The notes under the pieces were generated by a model. That model was not told the DNA's origin. It worked only from the letters and a program-made list of their open reading frames with translations, and made no database searches. The position numbers and the translations under genes are program-made. From NCBI GenBank assembly GCA_016209035.1, contig JACQWX010000008.1, positions 1 to 60,827 on the forward strand: DNA of 60,827 bases, written 5' to 3'. Source of the stretch: Elusimicrobiota bacterium. Lineage in GTDB: Bacteria > Elusimicrobiota > Elusimicrobia > UBA1565 > UBA9628. Positions within the stretch are counted from its first letter, which is position 1, and each line of letters begins with the position of its first letter. Shown here one piece after another: positions 25,272-33,692 of this stretch.

Positions 25272-27800
25272 CTATTCGAGCGAGATGTCCGAGATGCCGC
25301 CGACCCTCTTGGCCATGGCCGTCATGTCCTTGAGGTCGGCCTGGGCGTAGACGGCCAGGCGCGCCCCGTCCGGGGAGCCTCCGCCGTGCATGCACCCCGG
25401 GACGCCCGAGCCGATGGTCAGCCATTCGATGAGCCGGGCGATGCGGGCGCGGGTCTCGGCCGGGGAGTGGGCTTTGAGATACTTGCAGATGAGGTGCCCG
25501 TAGCGGGAGTCGCTGAAGTCCTTGGAGGAAGGCATGCACCCGGTCTCGGCGATGCCGCCCGCGATCTCCTGGGTCAGCCTCTTGGTCTCGTAGGGCAGGG
25601 TGGCCACGTGGATCTTGTTGATGTTGGCCAGCAAGGGGTCGGGGATCCAGGACCCGGAGGGATGCTTGGTCCCGAGCACGGCCGCGGCCAGGCCCACGCC
25701 GAAGGTGGTCTCGTTGTTGACCAGCATGCGCACCAGCTTGTCCCGGAACACCTTCTCCTGGAGCCCGTTGGCGCGCGCGATGAGGACGGCGGCGCCGACC
25801 ATGACGTCTCCCTGGCCCGCCACGCAGCCGCCGATGGCCGCGCGGTAGGGGGTTGTGAAGCGCAGTACCGCGGTCTCCGCGTAGTTGTGCTCCCCGCACA
25901 GGAAAACCCTCTCCATGGGCACGAAGACATCCTCGAAGAAGAGGTAGGCCTGAGTGATGCCGCCCTTGGTCACCGGGTTGTCGAAGCCCTCTTCAACCTC
26001 CCGGTTGTCCGAGGGCCTGCGGGCCTCGACGATGGTGAGCCCCTTGGCGTCCCGGGGGATGACGAAGCTGACCGCGTAGTCCGCGTCCGAGCGCGACAGG
26101 CGCGTGCCGGGCATCACGAAGACCTCGTTGGCCGCGGCCACGCCGCAGATCATGACCTTGGCCCCGCGCGCCACGATCCCGTCCTTGCGCCGGGCCACGA
26201 TCCGCAGGTACGCGTCGGGGTCGGCCTGGCGGGAGGGAGGGAGCCTCCGGTGGCCCTTGGCGTCGGTGAGCGCGCCGCACACGGTGATGTCTTTCTCCTG
26301 GGCCTGGCGAAGCCAGGCCCTGAGCCTTTGGTGGTAGCCGGTGCCCCGCTCGCGATCGACGTCCCAGGTTGTGGACCACATGGCGTTCAAGGCGGCTCCG
26401 CCCACGCAGCGGCCTCCGGTGCAGGTCCCGGTGAAGTTGAAGGCCGCGCGCTTCATGCGGCTCAAGGCGATGACGTCCTCGGCGGACCGGAGCACCGAGA
26501 GGTAGCGCGACACGCGCTTGCCGGTCAGGTGCGAGGTCGTGGTGAAGAGGTCCTGGTGCTTGGGATCGCGGGCCGCGTCGAAGAGCTGCGCGTGTCCCTC
26601 GATGGTGCGCTTGGTGAGGGGGTCGGTGGTCACGTCGGTGATGAGCCGGCCGAACTTGTAGATGTTGGGCCGCATCCGGCGCAGGCTTTCCTTGTAGGCC
26701 TCGGAGGACTTGGCGAAGCCCGCGGGCTTGGCCAAGCCCGCGACGCCTTTGCCGGTCTTGAGCCGGTGGATGAGGGCAGGGAGAACTTCCTCGACGCTCC
26801 CCACCACTCCGAAGTCGGCGGACCTGAAGATGGGGGCCTGGGGGTCCTTGTTGATGGCCACGATGGTCTTGGCGCCCTGGATGCCCACGGTGTGGTGCAT
26901 CATGCCGGAGATGCCCGCGCCGATGTAGAGCTCGGGCTTGACCGCGATGCCGCTGGCGCCGATCATCTGCCTGGGCTTCGCCCAGCCGGCGTCCACGGGC
27001 GGACGGGTGGCGCCGACAGCGCCTCCCAGGGCCTTGGCCAGGTCCTCGACCAAGGCCCAGTTCTTGGCCGAGCCCACGCCGTAGCCTCCCGCCACCACGA
27101 CTCGGGCGCTCTGGAGGCCGCCCGGGCCCGCGCCGGAGGCGCGGGCGCCGTTCCTCTCGGAGCGCGACGAGACCGACCTCACGCCGCGGATGCCCTTGGG
27201 CAGGCGGACGCTCTCCGTCACGATGCGAGCCCCGTGGGTCCGGCCCGGCGCGGGGGAGAACACGCCGGGCGCCACGGTGGCCATCTGCGGGCGGGCTTCG
27301 GGAGTCACGATGTTGGCCATGATGTTGCCGCCGAAGCCGGGCACGGTCTGGATGAGGTTCCTGCCGTCGAGCTTGAGGTCCGCGCAATGGGCGCTCAGGC
27401 CCGTGTCGAGCCTGGCCGCGATGCGGGCGGCGAGAGCCGCGTTGGCGCGGTCCGCGCCCAGGAGCAAGGCGTCCGGGCGGTGTTTCTTCGCCAGCTCGGA
27501 GACGGCCGCGGCCTGAACCGGGGCGCCGCCCAAAGCTAAGCCGGCGTTCTCGATGACGAAGACGGTGGAGGGGCCGTGGTCCAGCAGCGTCTTGGCCGCG
27601 GCGCCGGCGCCTGGTCCGAGCACGACGGCTTCGAGCCGCGTGCCGGAGTTCTCGGCGAGCTGGCGCGCTTTGCCCAATAGCTCTAGCGCGACGGCGTCCG
27701 GCCGGCCCGCCGTGTGCGAAGCATAGACCCAGATGGCGGCCGGCCGGACGCCGTCGAGGGTTTGCGTTCTCCGTTTCTTGAGAGGCGAGGAGGCGGTCAT
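25272..27800 (-). CDS. Fusion of electron-transfer flavoprotein alpha with a 4-hydroxybutyryl-CoA dehydratase-like domain
   Basis: One continuous 842-residue frame. Residues about 1-350 are EtfA (FAD-binding GATRPPVDAGW, then GISGMMHHTVG). After a short Ala/Lys linker, residues about 370-842 match AbfD of the HpaB-like flavin family (MRPNIYKFGRLITDVTTDP, TTTSHLTGKRVSRYL, PGTRLSRSDADYAVSF, FLCGEHNY). AbfD turns 4-hydroxybutyryl-CoA into crotonyl-CoA using FAD and a 4Fe-4S cluster bound by Cys99, Cys103, His292 and Cys299. Here the cysteines read CTGGRC (one residue further apart), the His position is Tyr (25845-25847) and the last Cys is kept (25824-25826). Catalysis may therefore differ. ATGA overlap with etfB. 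Confidence 0.85.
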   Translation of the reverse strand: MTASSPLKKRRTQTLDGVRPAAIWVYASHTAGRPDAVALELLGKARQLAENSGTRLEAVVLGPGAGAAAKTLLDHGPSTVFVIENAGLALGGAPVQAAAVSELAKKHRPDALLLGADRANAALAARIAARLDTGLSAHCADLKLDGRNLIQTVPGFGGNIMANIVTPEARPQMATVAPGVFSPAPGRTHGARIVTESVRLPKGIRGVRSVSSRSERNGARASGAGPGGLQSARVVVAGGYGVGSAKNWALVEDLAKALGGAVGATRPPVDAGWAKPRQMIGASGIAVKPELYIGAGISGMMHHTVGIQGAKTIVAINKDPQAPIFRSADFGVVGSVEEVLPALIHRLKTGKGVAGLAKPAGFAKSSEAYKESLRRMRPNIYKFGRLITDVTTDPLTKRTIEGHAQLFDAARDPKHQDLFTTTSHLTGKRVSRYLSVLRSAEDVIALSRMKRAAFNFTGTCTGGRCVGGAALNAMWSTTWDVDRERGTGYHQRLRAWLRQAQEKDITVCGALTDAKGHRRLPPSRQADPDAYLRIVARRKDGIVARGAKVMICGVAAANEVFVMPGTRLSRSDADYAVSFVIPRDAKGLTIVEARRPSDNREVEEGFDNPVTKGGITQAYLFFEDVFVPMERVFLCGEHNYAETAVLRFTTPYRAAIGGCVAGQGDVMVGAAVLIARANGLQEKVFRDKLVRMLVNNETTFGVGLAAAVLGTKHPSGSWIPDPLLANINKIHVATLPYETKRLTQEIAGGIAETGCMPSSKDFSDSRYGHLICKYLKAHSPAETRARIARLIEWLTIGSGVPGCMHGGGSPDGARLAVYAQADLKDMTAMAKRVGGISDISLE
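26300..26320. repeat. Intragenic perfect inverted repeat, 9-bp arms
   Basis: GGGCCTGGC and GCCAGGCCC with a GAA loop, in the dehydratase-like domain of the fusion gene. A similar one with a GGA loop lies at 27126-27146 in the EtfA part. Confidence 0.75.
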
Positions 27801-28639
27801 CGCTTTCCTCCTTTCCCCGTCGTCAGCACTTGTTCCTGGTTCAGCCTCTCCAAGAGCTGGGTCGTCATCTCGTCCACCGTCCCCTGGAAGATCTCGCCCT
27901 TCCTGGAAGCGGAGGCGGCGAACACGTTGAGCATTCGGGTCGGAGAGCCGGCCAGGCCGACCTGGCGGGGCTTCAAGCCCAGGTCCCGGCAGGACCAGAC
28001 CGTGATCTTGGATTGCAGGGCCTTGCGGATGCCCGTCATGGGAGCCAGCCCAGGCTTGTTGGAGTCCTGGTCGAGCGTGACCAGGGCGGGCCGGGCCGCC
28101 TCGAGCACGGCCGTGCCGTTCTCCCGATGGCAATGGGCCAGGACCTTCCCGCCGGAGAGCTCCATGCGGCGGACATGGACCATGTCCGGGATGCCGAGGA
28201 GCTCGGCGAGCTGGGGCCCGACCTGCGCGGTGCTGCCGTCCGCGGACCATGCCCCGCAGAGGATGAGGTCGAAGCGCCCGAGCTTGGCGCAGGCCGCGGC
28301 CAGGGTCCTGGCGGTGGCCAGGGTGTCGGCCCCGGCGAAAGCCTTGTCCGTGAGGAGGAATGCCCGGTCGCACCCGAGGGCCAGGGCTTCCACGAGCTGC
28401 TCCTGGCCGGAAGGCGGCGCCATGGTCACCACCGCGACCCTGCCGCCCAGGCGATGCTTGACCTCAAGGGCCGCCTCGATGGCGTTGCGGTCCAGGGGAT
28501 TGATGACCGGGGGGACCTCGTCGCGCTTGAGCAGCATGGTCTCAGGGTCGAGCCTCAGACGATCGAAGCGGGAGGGGTCCGGAACGGGCTTGATGCAGAC
28601 GATGCACCGCCAGGAAGTCCGGCTATGTTTGTTGTTCAT
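27797..28639 (-). CDS. etfB: Electron-transfer flavoprotein beta subunit
   Basis: A 280-residue EtfB: CIVCIKPVPDPSRF near the start, INPLDRNAIEAAL, GCDRAFLLTDKAFAGADTLATA and the adenine-binding DGSTAQVGPQLAELLGIP. It pairs with the EtfA half of the downstream fusion, and together they would accept electrons from the acyl-CoA dehydrogenase encoded just upstream. The ATG is behind a TTGGGAGGA-type site that lies partly in the palindromic gap. Confidence 0.92.
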   Translation of the reverse strand: MNNKHSRTSWRCIVCIKPVPDPSRFDRLRLDPETMLLKRDEVPPVINPLDRNAIEAALEVKHRLGGRVAVVTMAPPSGQEQLVEALALGCDRAFLLTDKAFAGADTLATARTLAAACAKLGRFDLILCGAWSADGSTAQVGPQLAELLGIPDMVHVRRMELSGGKVLAHCHRENGTAVLEAARPALVTLDQDSNKPGLAPMTGIRKALQSKITVWSCRDLGLKPRQVGLAGSPTRMLNVFAASASRKGEIFQGTVDEMTTQLLERLNQEQVLTTGKGGKR

Positions 28640-28664
28640 GGTATTGGGAGGACTTTCGACGACC

Positions 28665-28728
28665 CTGATGGAAAGGAATCCTCGTCCCTTCCGCCGGGCG
28701 ACCATCCGGGCGGATTCCTTTCCATCAG
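28665..28728. repeat. 17-bp perfect inverted repeat between acyl-CoA dehydrogenase and etfB
   Basis: CTGATGGAAAGGAATCC (28665-28681) and its exact reverse complement (28712-28728) enclose a 30-base loop. The right arm includes the dehydrogenase stop codon. In the transcript it forms a long stem before the etfB ribosome-binding region, with no U-run. It may act as an attenuator or mRNA stabiliser. Confidence 0.85.
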
Positions 28729-29861
28729 TTCAAGGCCGCCCTGCTCAAGACGATCTTCCCGATCTCCGTGGTCCCGCCCGCCGAGACGCACACCATGGCG
28801 TCCCGCCAGAGGCGCTGGACCGCGTATTCCATCATGGTGCCGCAGCCCCCGTGGACCTCCAGGGCCTTGCGGCTGGCCCGGCACGCCGCCTCCGTGGCGT
28901 AGACCTTGGCCATGGTCATGGCCGTGGCGGCGTCAGGCCTTCCGCGGTCCTTGAGCCAGGACGCGCGGTAGCAGAGGAGCCGGGTCGCCTCGAGGTCCAC
29001 CATGATGTCGGCCACGTGCCACTGGATGGCCTGGAGGTTGGCGATGGGCTTGCCGTAGAGCGTCCTGCTCTTGGAGAACTTCAGAGCCTCGTCGTAGGAG
29101 GCCTCGAGGATGCCGAGGGCCACCGCGGCCATGCCCGGCCGCCCCACCTCGGAGATGGTCTTCAGGGCCGCCTTCATGCCTTCGCCCTCGTCCCCCATGA
29201 GGCCGGAGGCCGGGTCCCGGCAGTTCTTGAAGAAGAGCTCGCCCGTGTCCGCTCCGCGCATGCCCATCTTGTGTTCGTTGCGGCCAGGGACGAACCCGGG
29301 CGCGCCTTTCTCCACGATGAAGGCGCTCAAGCCCCGCGAGCCCTCGCCGGTCTTGGCCACGATCATGGGCGCGCCCGAAAGGTGGGCGTTGGTGATGAAG
29401 CACTTGCTGCCGTTGAGGAGGTACCCTCCGCGCTCGGGCCGGGCCGTGGTGGCCATGCCGAGGAGGTCCGAGCCGCCGGTGGGCTCGGTGACCGCGACGG
29501 TGCCGAGGTATTCCCCCCGGCAAAGCCGGGGGAGGTATTCATCCTTCTGCTCCTTGCTCGCCCAGTCCAGCAGCGCCGCTGCCTGCATGTGGTGCACCTG
29601 CAGGCTCATGCCCACGGCGGCGGAGACCTTGCTGATCTCGGCGAGCGCCACGGTCCGGGCGAGATAGCCGAGCTCGGAGCCTCCGTACTTCTTCGGGGTC
29701 ACCAGGCCCAGGAGCCCCACCTCGGCCATCTGTCGGATGAGAGGCCGGGGGAACTTCCCGGTCTCCTCCATGCCCGGCACGAGGGGCGCCACGGCCTGGC
29801 GAGCGAAATCGCGGGCGGTGCGCTGGACGATCTTGACGGGGCTGGCGAATTCGAAGTCCAT
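28725..29861 (-). CDS. Acyl-CoA dehydrogenase lacking the usual catalytic glutamate
   Basis: A 378-residue acyl-CoA dehydrogenase with the expected segments (VTEPTGGSDLLGM, CFITNAHLS, MGMRGADTGELFF, GKPIANLQAIQWHVADI, VHGGCGTMMEY). The C-terminal YEGT motif that carries the catalytic base is replaced by SAGGTTEIG. The alternative site used by isovaleryl-type enzymes (glutamate before the conserved RP) is also not obvious: the sequence reads SEVGRP. It may use a shifted base or a different reaction. AAGGAAGGA lies 5 nt before the ATG. It is divergent from a canonical dehydrogenase. Confidence 0.88.
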   Translation of the reverse strand: MDFEFASPVKIVQRTARDFARQAVAPLVPGMEETGKFPRPLIRQMAEVGLLGLVTPKKYGGSELGYLARTVALAEISKVSAAVGMSLQVHHMQAAALLDWASKEQKDEYLPRLCRGEYLGTVAVTEPTGGSDLLGMATTARPERGGYLLNGSKCFITNAHLSGAPMIVAKTGEGSRGLSAFIVEKGAPGFVPGRNEHKMGMRGADTGELFFKNCRDPASGLMGDEGEGMKAALKTISEVGRPGMAAVALGILEASYDEALKFSKSRTLYGKPIANLQAIQWHVADIMVDLEATRLLCYRASWLKDRGRPDAATAMTMAKVYATEAACRASRKALEVHGGCGTMMEYAVQRLWRDAMVCVSAGGTTEIGKIVLSRAALN

Positions 29862-29967
29862 GGGGGTCCTTCCTTTATGAATTAAGGCAGATTCGTCGCA
29901 ACGGGTAGAATATACAAAAAAATGTTGTAGAGTCTGGTGCGGGCATTCCAGCTGACGGAGGTTTGAG
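29862..29967. promoter_or_regulatory. Divergent promoter region between two acyl-CoA dehydrogenase operons
   Basis: About 106 bases, A/T-rich in the middle, containing TAGAATATAC and a poly-A stretch. Possible -10 boxes exist in both directions (TAGAAT rightward, TATATT leftward) without a convincing -35. Both genes have ribosome-binding sites (GGAGG at 6 nt on the right, AAGGAAGGA on the left), so leadered transcripts are expected here. Confidence 0.45.
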
Positions 29968-31107
29968 ATGGATTTTCAGTTCAGCGACGAGGCTAGGATG
30001 GCGATCGACGGCGCCAAGCGCTTTGCGGTGGAGAAGCTCGGGCCGGGCGCGGCCGAGCGCGACGAGAAGGCCGAGGTCGAGGTCAAGCTCCTCAAGGAGT
30101 TGGGCGAGCTGGGCTACCTCGGGATGACCGTGCCGGAGGAGCACGGGGGCTCCGCCCTGGGCGCGGTGGCCTATGCCGGGTCCGTGGTGGAGGTCGCCAA
30201 GGTGGACGCGGGCGTGGCCGTGGCCATGTCCGTGCAGAACTCCCTGGTCAACGATGCCATCGAGCATTTCGGGACCGAGGCGCAGAAAGGTGAATTCCTG
30301 CCCAAGCTCGCCTCCGGTGGTTGGATCGGCTGCTTCTCGCTCACCGAGGCCAACGCTGGCAGCGACCCGGCCTCCATGAGGACGACCGCGGTCAAGGACG
30401 GCGACGGGTACCTGCTCAACGGGACCAAGAACTTCACCACCAACGGCGCCATCGCGGACGCGGTCATCGTGTTCACGCGCTGCGACCTGGGGGGCAAGCC
30501 CGCGAACTCCGCGTTCCTCCTCAAGAAGGGAACCCCGGGGTTCTCCATCGGCAAGCACGAGAACAAGATGGGCATCCGCTCCTCGAGCACGACCGAGATG
30601 GTGTTCACGAACTGCCGCCTCCCCAAGGAGGCCCTGCTCGGCGAGGAGGGCAAGGGCCTGAAGATCGCCCTGACCACCTTGGACGGAGGCCGCATCGGGA
30701 TCGCGGCCCAGGCCATCGGCATCGCAGAGGCCGCCCTGGACGAGAGCGTGCGCTACTCGAAGGAGCGCGTGCAGTTCGGCAAGCCCATCGCGGAGCTCGA
30801 AGGAATCCAGTTCATGCTCGCGGACATGGCCACCGAGGTGGAGGTCGCCAAGACCATGCTCTTCCGGGTGGCGTGGATGAAGGAGTCCGGGGCCAAGCGC
30901 TACACCAAGGAAGCGGCCATGCTCAAGCTCTTCGCCTCCGAGATGTCCCACCGGGTGTGCCACAAGGCCATCCAGGTCCACGGCGGCTACGGTTTCATGA
31001 AGGAGTACAAGGTCGAGCGCCTCTACCGCGACCAGCGCATCACGGAAATCTACGAAGGCACCTCCGAGATACAGCGCTTCGTCATCGCGCGCGGCATTCT
31101 GGGGTAG
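29968..31107 (+). CDS. Short-chain acyl-CoA dehydrogenase
   Basis: A 379-residue acyl-CoA dehydrogenase of butyryl-CoA-dehydrogenase type. Complete signatures include LTEANAGSDPASM, TNGAIADAVIVF, the EFGKPI-like QFGKPIAELEGIQFMLADM, VHGGYGFMKEY and IYEGTSEIQRFVIAR with the catalytic glutamate. It should oxidise a short acyl-CoA to the 2-enoyl-CoA and pass electrons to the EtfBA pair encoded directly downstream. The next gene starts after two bases. Confidence 0.94.
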   Translation: MDFQFSDEARMAIDGAKRFAVEKLGPGAAERDEKAEVEVKLLKELGELGYLGMTVPEEHGGSALGAVAYAGSVVEVAKVDAGVAVAMSVQNSLVNDAIEHFGTEAQKGEFLPKLASGGWIGCFSLTEANAGSDPASMRTTAVKDGDGYLLNGTKNFTTNGAIADAVIVFTRCDLGGKPANSAFLLKKGTPGFSIGKHENKMGIRSSSTTEMVFTNCRLPKEALLGEEGKGLKIALTTLDGGRIGIAAQAIGIAEAALDESVRYSKERVQFGKPIAELEGIQFMLADMATEVEVAKTMLFRVAWMKESGAKRYTKEAAMLKLFASEMSHRVCHKAIQVHGGYGFMKEYKVERLYRDQRITEIYEGTSEIQRFVIARGILG

Positions 31108-31109
31108 CC

Positions 31110-31943
31110 ATGAACATCGCGGTCCTTCTAAGGCAGGTGCCGGACACCGAGGCCAAGGTCGTGCCCGACCCTGACCTGCGCGGCAGGATCATGGAGTCGG
31201 AGATCAAGTTCATCCTAAACCCCTACGATGAGTACGCGGTGGAGGAGGCGGTGCGCATTATCGAGCGGGGCGGCCTGGCTCCAGGGGGCCAGGTCCCCGG
31301 AGGAGCTGGCGGCCTTCCTCTCTCCGGAGGGGGGGGCGAGGCCGTGGGCTTCTGCATCGGGCCGGACCGGGCCGAGACCGCTTTGCGCAGCGCCCTGGCC
31401 TTGGGTCTGGCCCGCGCGGTCCTGGTCTCCGACCCGGCCGCGGTGGAGGCGGACGTGGTCACGCAGGGCCGCATCCTGGCCGCGGCCATCAAGGGCTTCG
31501 CCCCGTCCCTGATCCTGGCCGGCCGCGAGCTCATCGACACCCAGGAGGACGCCTTGGCGGCCGTCGTGGCGCATTTCCTGGACATCCCCCATGTGCTGGG
31601 AGCCGGCAAGATCACGCTCGATGGGGAGAAGGCCGTGGTCTTGCGCGAGGTGGAGGGGGGGAGCCTCGAGATCGCGGCGAGCCTTCCGGCCGCTGTCTCG
31701 TGCTCCAAGGGGTTGAACGAGCCCCGCTACCCCAGCCTCATGGCCATCAAGCGGTCCAAGGCCAAGGAAATCAGGAAGGTCTCGCTGGCCGAGCTGGGGG
31801 TCCAATCGGGGCCGCAGAAGAGCCGCATCGCGGAGCTGAAGGCCCCGCCCCCGCGTGCCGCGGGCGTGCGCGTCGAGGGCGAACCAGCCGTGGTGGCGGC
31901 CAAGGGAATCGAGTGGATGGCCGATGTGGCCAAGGTGATCTGA
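31110..31943 (+). CDS. etfB: Electron-transfer flavoprotein beta subunit (second copy)
   Basis: A 277-residue EtfB (VLLRQVPDTEAKV, FILNPYDEYAVEEAVRI, GRELIDTQEDALAAVVAHFLDIP). Between AVRIIERG and EAVGFCIGP is an unusual Gly/Pro-rich insertion of about 20 residues, which ends in a run of eight Gs. The same DNA read one frame over gives a more protein-like RSPEELAAFLSPEGG. Two compensating indels are therefore possible. The rest of the protein is normal. It is coupled to the dehydrogenase upstream and to EtfA downstream. Confidence 0.9.
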   Translation: MNIAVLLRQVPDTEAKVVPDPDLRGRIMESEIKFILNPYDEYAVEEAVRIIERGGLAPGGQVPGGAGGLPLSGGGGEAVGFCIGPDRAETALRSALALGLARAVLVSDPAAVEADVVTQGRILAAAIKGFAPSLILAGRELIDTQEDALAAVVAHFLDIPHVLGAGKITLDGEKAVVLREVEGGSLEIAASLPAAVSCSKGLNEPRYPSLMAIKRSKAKEIRKVSLAELGVQSGPQKSRIAELKAPPPRAAGVRVEGEPAVVAAKGIEWMADVAKVI

Positions 31944-31944
31944 C

Positions 31945-32913
31945 ATGGCAGGAATCCTGGTATGGGCTGAAGTCTCGAACGGAGAGGTGCGGAAAGCCTC
32001 CCGGGAAGCCGTAGCAGCTGGCTCGAAGCTCGCGCAGATGTCCGGCGCGCCTCTGGCCGCTGTGGTGTGCGGGGACGCTCCTGGCGCGGCCGAGACCCTG
32101 GGGAGGCTGGGAGCCGCCAAGGTCTTCACCGCGGCCGGCCCGGGCTTCGAGAAGTATTCCAGCGAAGCCTATGCCGCGGCCGTGGCCGAGGCCGGCCAAC
32201 GATTCGGCGCGGAGATTTATCTCATGTCCGCCACGGCCTTGGGGAAGGACCTGGCGGCGAGGCTCGCGGCCAAGCTCGACGCCGCCCTGGCGAGCGACGT
32301 GACGGATGTCCGCTGGGACAGCAAGCCGCTCACCGTCATACGGCCGGTCTACTCCAGCAAGCTGCTGGCGACGGTGGAATTGCTCTCGGAGAAGAAGGTC
32401 ATCACTTTGAGGCCCAACGTCTTTCCTCTTGGACCCGAAAGAGACCTTTCCGCTGAAATCGTTCCGATTTCAGCGGAGACCAACATCCGCGCCCAGGTGC
32501 TCCAGGCCCTGAAGGCGGCGGAGGGCGCCATCGACGTGACCGAGGCCCGGGTCATCGTGTCCGGAGGCAGGGGCGTGGGCGGGGCCGATGGGTTCAAGGT
32601 CGTCGAGGAGCTCGCGAAGACCCTGCGCGGCGCGGTCGGCGCCTCGCGCGCGGCCGTGGACGCCGGCTGGATCCCCTACAAGCACCAGGTCGGCCAGACC
32701 GGCAAGGTCGTCTCCCCGGTGCTCTACATCGCCTGCGGCATCTCGGGCTCCATCCAGCATTTCGCGGGCATGGGCTCGTCCAAGTTCATCATCGCCGTCA
32801 ACACGGACAAGGACGCCCCCATCATGGAGAAGGCCGACTTCGCCATCGTGGGCGACCTCTTCAAGGTCGTCCCCATCCTAAAGGAGGAGCTGCTAAAAGC
32901 GATCGCCAAATGA
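31945..32913 (+). CDS. etfA: Electron-transfer flavoprotein alpha subunit
   Basis: A 322-residue EtfA with a C-terminal FAD domain: VSGGRGVGG, GASRAAVDAGW, QVGQTGKVVSPVLYIACGISGSIQH and AVNTDKDAPIMEKADF. With the preceding EtfB it forms the heterodimer taking electrons from the canonical acyl-CoA dehydrogenase. The interdomain linker is encoded by a perfect 12-bp palindrome (32449-32477). The crotonase gene overlaps its stop through ATGA. Confidence 0.94.
   Translation: MAGILVWAEVSNGEVRKASREAVAAGSKLAQMSGAPLAAVVCGDAPGAAETLGRLGAAKVFTAAGPGFEKYSSEAYAAAVAEAGQRFGAEIYLMSATALGKDLAARLAAKLDAALASDVTDVRWDSKPLTVIRPVYSSKLLATVELLSEKKVITLRPNVFPLGPERDLSAEIVPISAETNIRAQVLQALKAAEGAIDVTEARVIVSGGRGVGGADGFKVVEELAKTLRGAVGASRAAVDAGWIPYKHQVGQTGKVVSPVLYIACGISGSIQHFAGMGSSKFIIAVNTDKDAPIMEKADFAIVGDLFKVVPILKEELLKAIAK
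32449..32477. repeat. Intragenic perfect inverted repeat, 12-bp arms
   Basis: TCCGCTGAAATC and GATTTCAGCGGA with a GTTCC loop, within etfA, encoding the segment around LSAEIVPISAET that links the two domains. Confidence 0.85.
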
Positions 32914-33692
32914 GCCATTGCGCGATGAACTACGAGACCCTGAAGTTGGAAGAGAAGGACGGGATCCTGACCGTGACCAACTCCCGCCCCCAGGCGCTCA
33001 ACGCCCTCAATACGAGGTTCTTCACCGAGATGGGGGCCCTGCTCAAGGACCTTTCCGGCAGGGCGGACCTCAAGGTCGTGATCCTCACCGGCGACGGCAA
33101 GGCCTTCGCGGCCGGAGCGGACATCGCTGAGATGGTGACCATGGATTCCCGCCAGGGCTCGGAGTTCTCGCGCCTGGGCCAGGCCGTGTTCCAGGCCATG
33201 GAGGACCTGCCCCAGCCCGTCATCGCGGCCGTGAACGGCTTCGCCCTGGGCGGAGGCTGCGAGCTGGCCATGTCCTGCGACGTCCGCGTGGCGAGCTCTG
33301 CCGCCAAGTTCGGCCAGCCCGAGGTGAACCTGGGCCTCACCCCCGGCTACGCCGGCACGCAGAGGCTTCCCAGGCTCGTCGGCTCTGGGGCCGCTCTGCA
33401 GCTCCTGCTGACCGGGGACATGATCGCGGCCGATGAGGCGCTCAGGCTCGGCCTGGTCCAGAAAGTGGTGGCGCCCGAGGCGCTCATGCCCGAGGTGCAG
33501 GCCATGGCCAAGAAGGTCGCGTCCAAGGGGCCCAAGGCCGTCAGGTTGGCCAAGCGCCTGGTGCGCCAGGGCATGCTGGGGGATTTCAAGGCCGGCTGCT
33601 CTCTGGAATCGGAGCTCTTCGGGTCCCTGTTCGGGAACGAGGGCGCCGAGGGGATGAAGGCCTTCTTGGAGAAGAGACCGGCCAAGTGGTGA
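32910..33692 (+). CDS. Enoyl-CoA hydratase (crotonase)
   Basis: A 260-residue crotonase with the full active-site set: AFAAGADIAEM and FALGGGCELAMSCD for the oxyanion hole and two glutamates (GCELA and QPEVNLG), then LTPGYAGTQRL. It hydrates crotonyl-CoA or similar enoyl-CoA to the 3-hydroxyacyl-CoA. The first ATG overlaps the etfA stop; an ATG five codons later (MNYETLKL) is also possible. It is the last metabolic gene before the secreted unknown. Confidence 0.93.
   Translation: MSHCAMNYETLKLEEKDGILTVTNSRPQALNALNTRFFTEMGALLKDLSGRADLKVVILTGDGKAFAAGADIAEMVTMDSRQGSEFSRLGQAVFQAMEDLPQPVIAAVNGFALGGGCELAMSCDVRVASSAAKFGQPEVNLGLTPGYAGTQRLPRLVGSGAALQLLLTGDMIAADEALRLGLVQKVVAPEALMPEVQAMAKKVASKGPKAVRLAKRLVRQGMLGDFKAGCSLESELFGSLFGNEGAEGMKAFLEKRPAKW

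Noticed and set aside
29875..30981. Long minus-strand frame opposite the canonical acyl-CoA dehydrogenase
   Set aside because: It is His/Gly/Leu-rich shadow sequence; the plus-strand dehydrogenase has complete family motifs.
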